The notes: a model not told the origin generated them from the letters alone. Shown: positions 22,030 through 31,329, counted from the first letter of the stretch. The stretch is DNA of 64,000 bases from Streptomyces reniochalinae (GCF_003323735.1 NZ_QOIM01000033.1:223483-287482); one strand, 5' to 3'. Program-made: numbers and translations.

Positions 22030-22711
22030 CGGGCTTGACGCTCAGGTCGGTGACCTCGGCGCCGCGCGGCAGGTCCAGGGCCGTCAGGATCGTGGTGGCC
22101 ACCGCCTGGGCCGGGATCCACCTGGAGGGGTCGTACTCCTTGCCCTCCTGGCGGTGCACCTTCTCCTGCATCGGCGTGGCCGTTCGCCCCGGATACACGG
22201 AGGTGACCCGCACCCCGTTGCCGGCCTCCTCGCCGCGCAGCCCGTCGGCGAGCGCCTTGAGGCCGTGCTTGCTGGCGGAGTAGGCGGCCCACTCGGGGTT
22301 CGTCCGCAGTCCCGCGCCGGAGTTGACGAAGACGACGTGGCCGCGTGCGCGCCGCAACTGCGGCAGCAGCAGCCGGGTCAGCTCGGCCGGCGCGACCAGG
22401 TTGGCGGCCAGCGTCTCGTTCCACAGCTTGGGGCCGAAGTCGCCGACGGTGCCGAGTTCGACGACGCCGGCGATGTGCAGCAGCGAGTCGACGTCCTCGG
22501 GGAGCGTCTGGTGCTCGAACGCCCAGGAGAGCCGCTCCGGTTCCGCCAGGTCGCCCACCAGCGTGTGCGCGCCGTCGAACTCCTGGGCGAGCTGACGGGC
22601 GCGCCCCGCGTCGCGGGCCAGCAGGTGGAGGGTGTCACCGCGCTCCAGCAGCTCGCGCGCCACCGCGGCGCCGATACCGGACCCGGCCCCTGTGATCACA
22701 TGTGTTGCCAT
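22022..22711 (-). CDS. SDR family oxidoreductase
   Basis: Classical short-chain dehydrogenase/reductase of about 229 residues. It has the cofactor loop TGAGSGIG, a D-x-A segment VGDLAEPERL, HIAGVVELG in place of NNAG, the catalytic Ser in VNSGAG and YSASK. The start ATG 22711 removes six residues from the longest frame. Substrate unknown. Its end overlaps the MetE-like gene, so the two are probably co-transcribed with ligA. Confidence 0.85.
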
Positions 22712-22775
22712 GCCCCCATGATCCCGCACCGGGGACGGTCCGCCGGGCGCGGGAGGCGGCGCGGCCCCGCGCGGG

Positions 22776-23816
22776 TCACGCCGCGAAGATCGACTCCAGC
22801 TTGTCGTACTCCTCCAGGCACCTGCCCGTCCCCAGGGCGACGCAGCCGAGCGGCTCGTCCGCCACGGTCACCGGCATCCCCGTCTCCGCCGCCAGCCGCT
22901 GGTCGAACCCGTGCAGCAGCGCCCCGCCGCCGGTGAGGACGACGCCGCGCTCCATGATGTCGCCGTACAGCTCCGGCGGGCACTCCTCGAACGCCGCCTG
23001 CACGGCCTCCACGATGGAGCGGACCGGGCGTTCGACGGCCGCGGCGATCTCCTCGGGCGCCAGGTGGATGACCTTGGGCATGCCGGTGCCCTTGTCCCGG
23101 CCGCGCACGGGCACGAAGTCGGCGCTGCCGTACGACATCTTGATCTCCTCTGCGGTGCGCTCCCCGACGGCGATCGCGAACTCCCGCTCGATGTAGGAGG
23201 CGATGGCCGCGTCCAGCGCGTCGCCCGCCACCCGCGCCGAGCGGGAGACGACCATCCCGCCCAGCGAGATGATGGCGATCTCCGTGCTGCCGCCGCCGAT
23301 GTCGACGACCATCGAACCGCGCGCCTCGTGCACGGGCAGCCCGGCGCCGATCGCCGCAGCTATGGGCTCCTCGATCAGCCGTACCGAGCGGGCGCCGGCC
23401 CGGCTGGCCGTCTGCACGACGGCGCGCCGCTCGACGCCGGTCACGCCGCTGGGCACGCACACCACCACCCGCGGCGACCTGCCGCGCCCGCCGCGGCCCT
23501 GCGAGTCGCGGGCGGCGCGGATGAAGTGCCGCAGCATCCCCTCGGTGGCCTCGAAGTCGGTGATGACCCCGCCCTTGAGGGGGCGGGTCGCGGTGATCGA
23601 GCCGGGGGTGCGGCCGACCGCCTGCCGCGCCTGGGCGCCGACTGCCAGCACCTTCCCGGTGTGCGTGTCGATCGCCACCACGGACGGTTCGTCCAGGACG
23701 ACGCCGCGACCGCGCTCGAAAACCAGGGTGTTGGCCGTGCCGAGGTCTATGCCGATGTCGCGGCCGCGAAACCCCGAAGAGCCTGCGGAGGGAGCTGACT
23801 GGGTGCGCTTAGCCAT
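22776..23816 (-). CDS. MreB/Mbl family actin-like protein
   Basis: Bacterial actin homologue of 346 residues. Phosphate 1 motif IGIDLGTANTLVFERGRGVV, RPLKGGVITDFEATEGML, connect 1 LIEEPIAAAIGAGLPV, phosphate 2 VVDIGGGSTEIAIISLGG and adenosine motif VVLTGGGALLHGFD are all intact. No mreC, mreD or rodA lies next to it, so it is likely one of the extra Streptomyces MreB/Mbl paralogues that act in spore-wall assembly. The ATG at 23816 matches the family N-terminus; the 42-residue upstream extension is not coding. Confidence 0.88.
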   Translation of the reverse strand: MAKRTQSAPSAGSSGFRGRDIGIDLGTANTLVFERGRGVVLDEPSVVAIDTHTGKVLAVGAQARQAVGRTPGSITATRPLKGGVITDFEATEGMLRHFIRAARDSQGRGGRGRSPRVVVCVPSGVTGVERRAVVQTASRAGARSVRLIEEPIAAAIGAGLPVHEARGSMVVDIGGGSTEIAIISLGGMVVSRSARVAGDALDAAIASYIEREFAIAVGERTAEEIKMSYGSADFVPVRGRDKGTGMPKVIHLAPEEIAAAVERPVRSIVEAVQAAFEECPPELYGDIMERGVVLTGGGALLHGFDQRLAAETGMPVTVADEPLGCVALGTGRCLEEYDKLESIFAA

Positions 23817-24184
23817 GTGTACTCGCCATGTCGGGTGCGGTGTTGTACGAGTCGCGCCGTGTCTGTGCGGTGTCGTACGGGATCGTGCCGCGTAGTACGC
23901 GTAGTTGCCACATTGTGGTGCTGCCAGCCGCAGCATACCCAAGTGTCCTGTTTGCTGGGGCGGGTGGGGTCCCCGTCCCGTGCAGAAATCTGGAATCGAA
24001 AAGGCGCTGGTCGGAGCGCGTTTTTTGCCTAATCACACGGGTGTTCCTTCGAGTTGGTGGCATAGATCCCCGGCCGGTGGATAGCTATGCACCGGAGACC
24101 ACGCGCGGTTCACCGAGCCCAAGTACTGGTGTGTCCTCGGCGACCGCGCCTTGGGCCACCGTCTCTTCTACTGGAGGTTTCGTC
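23817..24184. promoter_or_regulatory. Divergent control region between mreB-like gene and betaine synthase
   Basis: 368 bases without a gene I can support. Two small perfect palindromes lie next to each other: CGCGTAGTACGCG at 23889-23901 and CCACATTGTGG at 23908-23918. Both are candidate operators. The part from about 23930 is less GC-rich than the surroundings and includes a T6 run near 24021. I could not assign a -35/-10 pair with confidence for either gene. Confidence 0.4.
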
Positions 24185-25858
24185 ATTTCCGCGCGACCGG
24201 CTCAGGAATTCGGAGACAACCCCGTAGAGGTCCGGGAAACCGGACACTACACAGAGGAATACGTGCCCAGCTTCGTCGAGAAGTGGGACTCGCTCATAGA
24301 CTGGGAGAAACGAGCGGAGAGCGAGGGAAATTTCTTCATCGACCTCCTGCGCAAGCGCGGGGTCAAAAGCGTTCTGGACGTCGCAACCGGCACCGGATTC
24401 CATTCCGTCCGCCTACTGGAGGCCGGTTTCGATGCCGTGAGCGCGGACGGCAGTGCCGATATGCTCGCGATGGCGTTCGAGAACGGAATGAAGAACGGCG
24501 ACCACATCCTGCGGGTCGTCCAGGCCGACTGGCGCTGGCTCAACCGGGACGTTCACGGTGAGTACGACGCCATCGTGTGCCTCGGGAACTCCTTCACGCA
24601 CCTCTTCTCGGAGCGGGACCGGCGCAAGGCGCTGGCCGAGTTCTACGCGATGTTGAAGCACGACGGAATCCTCATCCTGGACCAGCGCAACTATGACGCG
24701 ATCCTGGACCGCGGCTATTCCAGTAAGCACACGTACTACTACTGCGGCGAAGACGTCGCGGTGGAACCCGAGTACATGGACGAGGGCCTGTGCCGCATGC
24801 GGTACCGATTCCCCGACAAGTCCGTGTACCACCTCAACATGTTCCCGCTCCGCAAGGACTACACGCGGCGCCTCATGTCCGATGTCGGATTCCAACGCAT
24901 CGAGACATACGGCGACTTCCAGCACACGTACAGGGAGGAACAACCCGACTTCTTCGTGCACGTTGCGGAGAAGGAATATCGAATGGAGGACCAGGAGGAA
25001 GGGTCTTACGGGGGCGCCGTGAGTACGGCGCGGAGTTATTACAACTCCCCCGACGCGGACGCTTTCTATTCCTCCGTGTGGGGCGGCGAAGACATTCACG
25101 TCGGCGTGTACGCGCACCCCGCCGAGCCCATCGCGGACGCCAGCCGCCGCACCGTCGAGCGGATGGCGTCGGGCCTGGGTCTGACCGAGGGGTCCCGCGT
25201 GCTCGACCTCGGCTCCGGCTTCGGCGGCTCGGCCCGCTACCTCGCCGAGACCTTCGGCTGCTTTGTGCAGGCCCTCAACCTCAGCGAGGTCGAGAACGAA
25301 CGCCACCGGCAGCTGAACGCCAAACGCGGCCTCACCGGCCGCATCGAGGTCGTCGACGGCTCCTTCGAGAGCGTGCCGTTCCCCGACTCCAGCGTGGACG
25401 TGGTCTGGTCCCAGGACGCGTTCCTGCACAGCGGGAACCGCCTGCGCGTGCTGGAGGAGATACGCCGGGTGCTCAGGCCCGGCGGGCGGCTCGTCTTCAC
25501 CGACCCGATGGCCGCCGACGGCACCGACCTGAGCGCCCTCCAGCCCATCCTGGACCGCATCCACCTCGACGACATGGGCTCGCCCGGCTTCTACACCCGC
25601 GAGCTGATCCGGCTCGGCTTCGTCCCGACCGAGCACGAGGACTCCCCCGGCGGATTCGAGGATCTGCGCGCGCAACTGGTCACCCACTACGGGCGCGTGC
25701 TGGAGGAGACCGAGCGGCAGGAGGCCGAGGGGCTCGGAGCGAAGGTCAGCTCCGACTACCTCACCCAGATGAAGAAGGGCCTCACCCACTGGGTCGACGG
25801 CGGTGAGGGCCGCCGCCTGACCTGGGGCATCTTCCGCTTCACCCTCTCCGAGGGCTGA
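24185..25858 (+). CDS. Fused glycine/sarcosine/dimethylglycine N-methyltransferase (glycine betaine synthesis)
   Basis: Two SAM methyltransferases in one chain of about 557 residues. The N-terminal half matches glycine-sarcosine methyltransferase (FGDNPVEVRETGHY, LDVATGTGFHSVRLLEAGFD, VVQADWRWLNRDVHGEYDA, CLGNSFTHLFSERDRR). The C-terminal half matches sarcosine-dimethylglycine methyltransferase (ARSYYNSPDADAFYSSVWGG, VLDLGSGFGGSARYLAE, VVWSQDAFLHSGNR, FTDPMAADG). Together they convert glycine to betaine with three SAM, as in the fused Actinopolyspora halophila enzyme, giving an osmoprotectant. The start is odd: the only codon well placed behind GGAGG (24173-24177, seven bases) is ATT 24185. 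GTG 24131 has no visible site, and GTG 24263 would cut conserved residues. A perfect 34-bp palindrome follows the stop. Confidence 0.92.
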   Translation: MSARPAQEFGDNPVEVRETGHYTEEYVPSFVEKWDSLIDWEKRAESEGNFFIDLLRKRGVKSVLDVATGTGFHSVRLLEAGFDAVSADGSADMLAMAFENGMKNGDHILRVVQADWRWLNRDVHGEYDAIVCLGNSFTHLFSERDRRKALAEFYAMLKHDGILILDQRNYDAILDRGYSSKHTYYYCGEDVAVEPEYMDEGLCRMRYRFPDKSVYHLNMFPLRKDYTRRLMSDVGFQRIETYGDFQHTYREEQPDFFVHVAEKEYRMEDQEEGSYGGAVSTARSYYNSPDADAFYSSVWGGEDIHVGVYAHPAEPIADASRRTVERMASGLGLTEGSRVLDLGSGFGGSARYLAETFGCFVQALNLSEVENERHRQLNAKRGLTGRIEVVDGSFESVPFPDSSVDVVWSQDAFLHSGNRLRVLEEIRRVLRPGGRLVFTDPMAADGTDLSALQPILDRIHLDDMGSPGFYTRELIRLGFVPTEHEDSPGGFEDLRAQLVTHYGRVLEETERQEAEGLGAKVSSDYLTQMKKGLTHWVDGGEGRRLTWGIFRFTLSEG

Positions 25859-25886
25859 GGCGCCCCGAAGGGCCGAGGCACAGCGC

Positions 25887-25920
25887 GCCGTCCGAGCCGC
25901 GGTACCGCGGCTCGGACGGC
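25887..25920. terminator. Perfect 34-bp palindrome, terminator of the betaine synthase gene
   Basis: Bases 25887-25920 read the same on both strands, with GGTACC at the centre. As RNA this is a very stable hairpin 28 bases past the stop. Its right arm ends six bases before the -10 box of the LOG gene, so it also sits where a -35 element would be. Confidence 0.7.
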
Positions 25921-25925
25921 GGTCC

Positions 25926-25931
25926 TAGGCT
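25926..25931 (+). promoter_or_regulatory. Leaderless -10 box of the LOG family gene
   Basis: TAGGCT, then seven bases, then ATG 25939. The same hexamer and spacing occur in front of the SseB-like gene at 47922. Confidence 0.5.
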
Positions 25932-25938
25932 GGAGGCC

Positions 25939-26502
25939 ATGACCTCCTCCGCGCCCTCGGCCGCCGTGCCCTCCCCGATGAACATCTGCGTCTTCTGCTC
26001 GGCCGCCGAGCTGGACAGCGTCTACACCGACGCGGCCCGCGAGTTCGCCTCGCTGATCGGCAAGCGCGGCCACAGCCTCGTGTGGGGCGGCTCGGACTCC
26101 GGCCTGATGAAGGTCGTGGCCGACGGCGTCCAGGAGGCGGGCGGCCGGCTCATCGGCATCTCGGTGGAGTTCCTGCGCGACGTGGCGCGCCCAGGCGCCG
26201 ACGAGATGGTCGTCACCGAGGACCTCGCCGCGCGCAAGGCACTGATGCTGGACCGCGCCGACGCCGTCGTCGTCATGGTGGGCGGCACCGGCACGCTGGA
26301 CGAGGCGACCGAGATTCTGGAGCTGCGCAAGCACGGCATGCACACCAAGCCGGTCGTCCTGTTGAACAGCGCCGGCTTCTACGACGGCCTGCGGCAGCAG
26401 ATGGCCCGCATGGAGGCCGAGGGCTTCCTCCCGATCCCGCTGAGCGACCTGGTCACCTTCGCCGACGACGGCCTCCAGGCGCTCCAGCTTCTCGGGGCCT
26501 GA
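25939..26502 (+). CDS. LOG family protein (putative cytokinin riboside 5'-monophosphate phosphoribohydrolase)
   Basis: Rossmann-type protein of 187 residues. The nucleotide loop is WGGSDSGLMKVVADG, and the family motif PGGxGTxxE appears as VGGTGTLDE with the first Pro replaced by Val. The catalytic Arg/Glu pair region ARKALMLDRADAVVV is present. LOG enzymes cleave the N-glycosidic bond of nucleoside monophosphates. The ATG at 25939 fits a leaderless start; ATG 25978 would begin at the conserved NICVFCSA. Confidence 0.85.
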   Translation: MTSSAPSAAVPSPMNICVFCSAAELDSVYTDAAREFASLIGKRGHSLVWGGSDSGLMKVVADGVQEAGGRLIGISVEFLRDVARPGADEMVVTEDLAARKALMLDRADAVVVMVGGTGTLDEATEILELRKHGMHTKPVVLLNSAGFYDGLRQQMARMEAEGFLPIPLSDLVTFADDGLQALQLLGA

Positions 26503-26580
26503 GCGGGGCCTTCGACCTGAGCGGGACCTCGGGGCGGCCTGAGCAGGGCCTCGGGAGCTGAGGAGGGCCCTCGGCACCTC
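26500..26580. repeat. Degenerate tandem repeat between LOG gene and mnmA
   Basis: Four imperfect copies of a roughly 20-base unit resembling CTGAGCRGGRCCTCG fill the gap between two convergent genes. Function unknown; possibly slippage of the gene's 3' end. Confidence 0.4.
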
Positions 26581-26613
26581 GCGGCAGAGCCCCGGTCCCC
26601 CCGAGCGCGGGGG

Positions 26614-27756
26614 TCAGGCCGTCGGGACCGCCCGCCGGGTGCGCTCGATCGTGGCGGAGCCGACCACGCGGGTGCCGTCGTACAGCACGATCGCCTGGCC
26701 CGGCGCCACCCCGCGCTCGGGCGAGGAGAAGCGGACCCGCAGCTCGCCGTCCACGAACTCCGCCTCGACGGGCGTCTCGGCACCGTGCGCGCGCAGCTGC
26801 GCGGTGTAGGCCCTGGGCCCGTCGGCCGGGGGCTCGCCGCACCAGCGGGGGCGCACCGCGGTCAGCTCGGCGATGTCGAGCGAGGCGGCGGGGCCGACCG
26901 TGACCGAGTTGTCGACCGGGGAGATGTCCAGCACGTACCGCGGCTTGCCGTCCGGAGCCGGGTGGCCCAGGCGCAGCCCCTTGCGCTGGCCGATCGTGAA
27001 GCCGTACGCGCCCTCGTGGGTGCCCAGCTTGGCTCCGGACTCGTCGACGATGTCGCCCTCGGCCGTGCCGAGCCGGGAGGCGAGGAAGCCCTGGGTGTCG
27101 CCGTCGGCGATGAAGCAGATGTCGTGGCTGTCGGGCTTCTTGGCGACGGCCAGGCCGCGCCGCTCGGCCTCCGCGCGGATCTCGTCCTTGGTGGTGAGGG
27201 TGTCGCCCAGGGGGAACAGTGCGTGGGCGAGCTGCCGCTCGTCCAGCACGCCGAGCACGTAGCTCTGGTCCTTGGCCGCGTCACTCGCACGGTGCAGTTC
27301 CCGGCGGCCGTCCTCGTGCGTCACCACGGTGGCGTAGTGGCCCGTACACACCGCGTCGAACCCCAGGGCGAGTGCCTTGTCCAGTAGCGCGGCGAACTTG
27401 ATCTTCTCGTTGCAGCGCAGGCAGGGGTTGGGTGTGCGACCCGCCTCGTACTCCGCGACGAAGTCCTCGACCACGTCCTCGCGGAAGCGCTCGGCCAGAT
27501 CCCACACGTAGAAGGGGATGCCGATCACGTCGGCGGCACGGCGCGCGTCGTGGGAGTCCTCGACGGTGCAGCAGCCGCGCGCGCCCGTGCGGAACGACTT
27601 AGGGTTGGCGGACAGAGCCAGATGCACGCCCGTGACCTCGTGTCCGGCCTCGGCGGCGCGGGCCGCCGCGACAGCGGAGTCGACACCGCCGGACATCGCG
27701 GCCAGCACACGCAGCGGACGCGCGGAGGCTGTCCCCCGCGAGGATGCAATAGTCAT
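26614..27756 (-). CDS. mnmA: tRNA-specific 2-thiouridylase
   Basis: MnmA thiolates U34 of Lys, Glu and Gln tRNAs. 380 residues. The PP-loop SGGVDS is at the N-terminus ([14 protein letters not shown]), and the catalytic cysteines lie in [12 protein letters not shown] and [29 protein letters not shown] and [10 protein letters not shown] are family blocks. The start ATG 27756 has GGAGGG upstream. The cysteine desulfurase gene nearby at 28836-30023 is the likely sulfur source. Confidence 0.96.
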   Translation of the reverse strand: MTIASSRGTASARPLRVLAAMSGGVDSAVAAARAAEAGHEVTGVHLALSANPKSFRTGARGCCTVEDSHDARRAADVIGIPFYVWDLAERFREDVVEDFVAEYEAGRTPNPCLRCNEKIKFAALLDKALALGFDAVCTGHYATVVTHEDGRRELHRASDAAKDQSYVLGVLDERQLAHALFPLGDTLTTKDEIRAEAERRGLAVAKKPDSHDICFIADGDTQGFLASRLGTAEGDIVDESGAKLGTHEGAYGFTIGQRKGLRLGHPAPDGKPRYVLDISPVDNSVTVGPAASLDIAELTAVRPRWCGEPPADGPRAYTAQLRAHGAETPVEAEFVDGELRVRFSSPERGVAPGQAIVLYDGTRVVGSATIERTRRAVPTA

Positions 27757-27811
27757 AGCGCCCTCCAGGGTAGACGGAACCACCCGGTGGCCCGAACGCG
27801 TTGGGGAGCAC

Positions 27812-28795
27812 ATGGGACAGGCGGCAGACGACGGACGAGAACCCGGAGCCGGGCAGGGGCCCGGCACCGGGAACGCCCCCGCGGGCGGCGGCTCGGACGG
27901 CGGGGCGAACGACGGGGTGGACAGCGGGGCGGGCAGGCCGGTGAACGGCAGGACGGACCGCGGGACGGACGACGGGGTGAACGAGGGGGCGGGCGACTCG
28001 GTGGGCAGCGGTGCGGACGGCGGCGCGGACAGCGGTGCGGAGGGTGGAGCGACCGGCGGCGCGGGCGGAGGCGGCGGCCGAGGCGAAGGGGCAGGGGCCC
28101 GCGACGCGGGCGGCGGGCGGGGTCCCGGCGGGCAGCGGCCGCGGGGCGTGGCCCGGCGCAGGTTCCTGATCGCCGGTACCGCCACCGTCGGCCTCGGCGT
28201 CCTGGGCGTGACCGCCCAGCAGGAGCTGAAGCGCTGGTGGGGGCGGGGGCCGGGAAACGGCACACCTCGGGTGGAGGGCCAGGTCGACGACTCCCGCGCC
28301 CGGTGGGTGGCCGCCTCCGACGCGAACATGCGGCGCGGGGACCGCCCCGCCGACTACGGAATCGACCGGGTGATAATCCACGTCACCCAGGGCAGCGCGG
28401 CGGCCGCCGTGAAGGTCTTCCGGAACCCGGAGCACCGGGCCGCGGCGCACTACATCGTCTGCCAGGACGGGCAGATCATACAGATGATCCGCGAGCTGGA
28501 CGTGGCCTTCCACGCGGCCAACAAGGAGTACAACGAGCGCAGCGTCGGGGTCGAGCACGAGGGCTGGATCGACCAGCCGCAGGACTTCACGGACGAGATG
28601 TACCGCTCCTCCGCCAAGCTGACGGCGGGCATCTGCACCCGCTACAAGTTCCCCGCCGACCGCGAGCACATCATCGGCCACAACGAGGTGCCCGGAGCCG
28701 ACCACACGGACCCGGGCCGGCACTGGGACTGGGACAGGTACATGCGGATGGTCCGGGCCCAGATGAAGGTCGAGAGCACCCTCAGGGAGCGGTGA
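27812..28795 (+). CDS. Tat-exported N-acetylmuramoyl-L-alanine amidase (Amidase_2 / PGRP type)
   Basis: About 327 residues. The C-terminal 180 residues are a zinc amidase of the PGRP/AmpD fold ([57 protein letters not shown]), with zinc ligands His in IIHVT and DHTDPG. A twin-arginine signal ([20 protein letters not shown]) lies at about residues 114-135, unusually deep. It is preceded by about 110 residues of Gly/Asp/Ala/Arg low-complexity sequence. A start at GTG 28148 would give a normal signal peptide but has no ribosome site; ATG 27812 has GGGGAGC. It is divergent from mnmA. Confidence 0.82.
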   Translation: MGQAADDGREPGAGQGPGTGNAPAGGGSDGGANDGVDSGAGRPVNGRTDRGTDDGVNEGAGDSVGSGADGGADSGAEGGATGGAGGGGGRGEGAGARDAGGGRGPGGQRPRGVARRRFLIAGTATVGLGVLGVTAQQELKRWWGRGPGNGTPRVEGQVDDSRARWVAASDANMRRGDRPADYGIDRVIIHVTQGSAAAAVKVFRNPEHRAAAHYIVCQDGQIIQMIRELDVAFHAANKEYNERSVGVEHEGWIDQPQDFTDEMYRSSAKLTAGICTRYKFPADREHIIGHNEVPGADHTDPGRHWDWDRYMRMVRAQMKVESTLRER

Positions 28796-28835
28796 CGGGA
28801 GGCGCCGTCCGCAGCCCACCGTCCGCCGTCCGCGT

Positions 28836-30023
28836 TCAGCTCAGACCCGCGCTCCGTGCCCGATCGACGACGGGTCCGATCGCCTCTGCCAGCGCTTCCA
28901 CATCCGCCTTGGTCGAGGTGTGCCCCAGCGAGAAGCGCAGCGTGCCCCGGGCCGACTCCGGATCCGTGCCGGTGGCCAGCAGCACATGGCTGGGCTGCGC
29001 CACACCCGCCGTACAGGCGGAACCCGTCGAGCACTCGATCCCCTGCGCGTCGAGAAGCAGCAGCAGCGAGTCGCCCTCGCAGCCGGGGAAGGAGAAGTGG
29101 GCGTTGGCGGGCAGCCGTCCGCCCGGATCGGGATCGCCGTTGAGCACCGCGTCGGGCACGGCGTCGCGCACGCCCGCCACCAGCGCCTCCCGTAGCGCGC
29201 CCACCTCGTCGACGAACGCCTCCCGCCGCTCGACGGCCAGGCGGGCGGCCGTCGCGAACGCGGCGACTGCCGGGGTGTCGAGAGTGCCGGAGCGCACCTG
29301 CCGCTCCTGACCCCCGCCGTGCAGCAGCGGCACCGGCGCGTACTCGCGGCGCAGCAGCAGCGCGCCGACCCCGTAAGGACCGCCGATCTTGTGCCCGGTG
29401 ACCGCCATCGCGGCCAGCCCCGAGGCGGCGAAGGAGACGTCCAGCTGACCGAACGCCTGCACGGCGTCGGAGTGCAACGGCACCTCGAACTCCGCCGCGA
29501 CCTCGGCGAGCGCCCGCACATCCGTCACGGTGCCGATCTCGTTGTTCGCCCACATCACGGTGGCCAGCGCGACGTCGGAAGGGTCCCGCTCGATGGCCTC
29601 ACGCAGCGCCTGCGGCCGAACCCTGCCGTACGAGTCGACCGGCAGCCACTCCAGACGGGCCCCCTCGTGCTCGGCCAGCCATTCGACGGCGTCGAGCACC
29701 GCGTGGTGCTCGGCGGGACTCGCCAGCACCCGGGTGCGCCGCGCGTCCTCGCCCCGGCGCGCCCAGTAGAGCCCCTTCACGGCCAGGTTGTCCGCCTCCG
29801 TGCCGCCCGCGGTGAAGACGACCTCACTGGGCCTGGCACCGAGGGACGCCGCCACGGACTCCCGTGACTCCTCCACCGTGCGCCGCGCCCGCCGCCCTGC
29901 TCCGTGCAGCGAGGACGCGTTACCGACGACCGTGAGCTGCTCGGTCATCGTCCGCGCCGCTTCCGGCCACATGGGAGTGGTGGCGGCGTGGTCGAGATAG
30001 GCGGGGTGGACGGTGTCAGCCAT
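28836..30023 (-). CDS. Cysteine desulfurase (NifS/IscS family)
   Basis: PLP enzyme of 395 residues that takes sulfur from cysteine. It starts [14 protein letters not shown], binds PLP through the Lys of [14 protein letters not shown], and carries the persulfide Cys in [32 protein letters not shown] and [11 protein letters not shown] are family blocks. It is close to mnmA but separated by the divergent amidase gene; sulfur supply for tRNA thiolation is the likely task, as in the IscS-MnmA pathway. Confidence 0.93.
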   Translation of the reverse strand: MADTVHPAYLDHAATTPMWPEAARTMTEQLTVVGNASSLHGAGRRARRTVEESRESVAASLGARPSEVVFTAGGTEADNLAVKGLYWARRGEDARRTRVLASPAEHHAVLDAVEWLAEHEGARLEWLPVDSYGRVRPQALREAIERDPSDVALATVMWANNEIGTVTDVRALAEVAAEFEVPLHSDAVQAFGQLDVSFAASGLAAMAVTGHKIGGPYGVGALLLRREYAPVPLLHGGGQERQVRSGTLDTPAVAAFATAARLAVERREAFVDEVGALREALVAGVRDAVPDAVLNGDPDPGGRLPANAHFSFPGCEGDSLLLLLDAQGIECSTGSACTAGVAQPSHVLLATGTDPESARGTLRFSLGHTSTKADVEALAEAIGPVVDRARSAGLS

Positions 30024-30142
30024 GGTGATCCGATTCTACGGGCCGCCGCGGGGCGCACGACCGGCGCGTGGAAGCGGACCGCGCCGGGCCCGCGGGGGCC
30101 CGGCCGCGCAGGCGCTCAGCGGGATGCCGACCGTACGGGGAT

Positions 30143-30628
30143 TCAGCTGTCGGCACCGGTGCGCGCCGACGCGGGCGCGGGCGCGGTCGGCGTGATCAGC
30201 TCGCGATGCGACTCCTGGAGCCCGTCGGGCAGGGCGTCGGGCGAGAACCACCGCGCCTCGAGGATCTCCATCGGATCGATCCGCACGGACCCGCCGACGT
30301 ACACGGCCTCGTACGCCACTTCGACACGGAGCCGGTAGCCGCTCCTCAGCCGCACGAGCGCCCCGGTACGCACGTGCAGACCGGTCTCCTCCCGCACTTC
30401 GCGCACCACGGTCTGCGTGAACTCCTCACCCCTGGCCGCGCACCCGGTCGGCAGCCCCCACGGCCTCTCCTGCGGCCACAGCCGGTGCCGCAGCAACAGC
30501 ACCCGCCCCTCGTCGTCCCGCACCACGCCGGTCACCCCGACCATGAACTTCGCGTGCGCGAGCCACAGCAGACGCCACTGCCACGACCCCCGCAGACGAT
30601 GCCAAGCGCGGGCGGCCAACTGCCTCAT
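30143..30628 (-). CDS. NUDIX hydrolase
   Basis: Protein of 161 residues with a perfect Nudix box beginning GCAARGEEFTQTVVREV and ending REETGL. The N-terminus (RQLAARAWHRLRGSWQW) is basic and amphipathic. The ATG at 30628 has GGGGAGACC upstream; the longer frame to 31006 is not coding. The substrate, a nucleoside diphosphate derivative, cannot be predicted. Confidence 0.88.
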   Translation of the reverse strand: MRQLAARAWHRLRGSWQWRLLWLAHAKFMVGVTGVVRDDEGRVLLLRHRLWPQERPWGLPTGCAARGEEFTQTVVREVREETGLHVRTGALVRLRSGYRLRVEVAYEAVYVGGSVRIDPMEILEARWFSPDALPDGLQESHRELITPTAPAPASARTGADS

Positions 30629-30756
30629 CCCCGGTCTCCCCTCAGCGGTGGACGCCAAGGGCCCGATCCTCCACCCGCACGGCCCGGAACGCCAACGGGC
30701 CGCCGCCGCCCCGCCCGTGTCCTGCCGAACCGGGTCCGCGAGCCCCGCACCGGCTC

Positions 30757-30762
30757 TACGCT
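30757..30762 (+). promoter_or_regulatory. -10 box upstream of the short leader ORF
   Basis: TACGCT at 30757-30762 is followed by GGGGAGG at 30766-30772 and GTG 30782. It would give a very short untranslated leader. Confidence 0.35.
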
Positions 30763-30781
30763 CTGAGGGGAGGTGTCCACG

Positions 30782-30838
30782 GTGAGTGAGGACCAACAGC
30801 GGTGCGGCCTGGCCGGCGGCAGCGGCCTGGCCGGGTGA
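30782..30838 (+). CDS. 18-residue leader peptide ORF upstream of the Cys-rich gene
   Basis: GTG 30782 has GGGGAGG at ideal distance and encodes MSEDQQRCGLAGGSGLAG before a TGA. The stop region GGGTGAGG doubles as the ribosome site of the next gene, whose ATG is eight bases on. The arrangement suggests translational coupling or attenuation. It is too short for homology; supported only by signals. Confidence 0.4.
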   Translation: MSEDQQRCGLAGGSGLAG

Positions 30839-30846
30839 GGCAGCCG

Positions 30847-31077
30847 ATGAGCTGCCTGGGCCCGCACCAGCTCTGCCGTGGCTGCGGAGGGACCGGAACC
30901 GTACACGGAGGCGCCCTCTACGTCTCCGACCACGGCGCGGGCGAGAGCGTGGCCGCGCCCCACGGCTGCCGGCACTGCCAGGAGCGCGGCTTCTCGTGCC
31001 AGGCACCCACCCACTGCGAGGGCGAGCACCACGCCGACACTCCCGTCATCCGCCTCGACCGGCGCCCACCGGCGTAG
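30847..31077 (+). CDS. Small Cys-rich putative zinc-binding protein
   Basis: Protein of 76 residues with DnaJ-like zinc knuckles: CRGCGGTGTV near the start and CRHCQERGFSCQ later, plus CEGEHH. Eight Cys and several His suggest one or two zinc sites. ATG 30847 has GTGAGG seven bases upstream. Function unknown; similar small zinc-ribbon peptides are common in Streptomyces. Confidence 0.6.
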   Translation: MSCLGPHQLCRGCGGTGTVHGGALYVSDHGAGESVAAPHGCRHCQERGFSCQAPTHCEGEHHADTPVIRLDRRPPA

Positions 31078-31329
31078 CCCCTTTACGCGTCGAGCGCCTG
31101 GTGGCGGCTCAGCCTCCTGGTCGGCTCTGCCTCGTCGAACCAGGCGGTCCACTACGGCTCGTCGTCGGTTCCGCTCCGGCGTCCAGTGCCACTGCGGGCT
31201 GCTGGATGGCGCGCCGGAAGCCAGCGGTGCGGCCCCATGGCGGCGAGCGCCCGGACCTCCCCAGGCCGACCACCCACACCTACCCGCCGAGGCGCGCAGG
31301 CCATGATGCGTCGTGGGTAGAGGTCGGTC

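Noticed and set aside
27518..27811. Upstream extension of the amidase frame
   Set aside because: It runs antisense into mnmA, and ATG 27812 has its own ribosome site.
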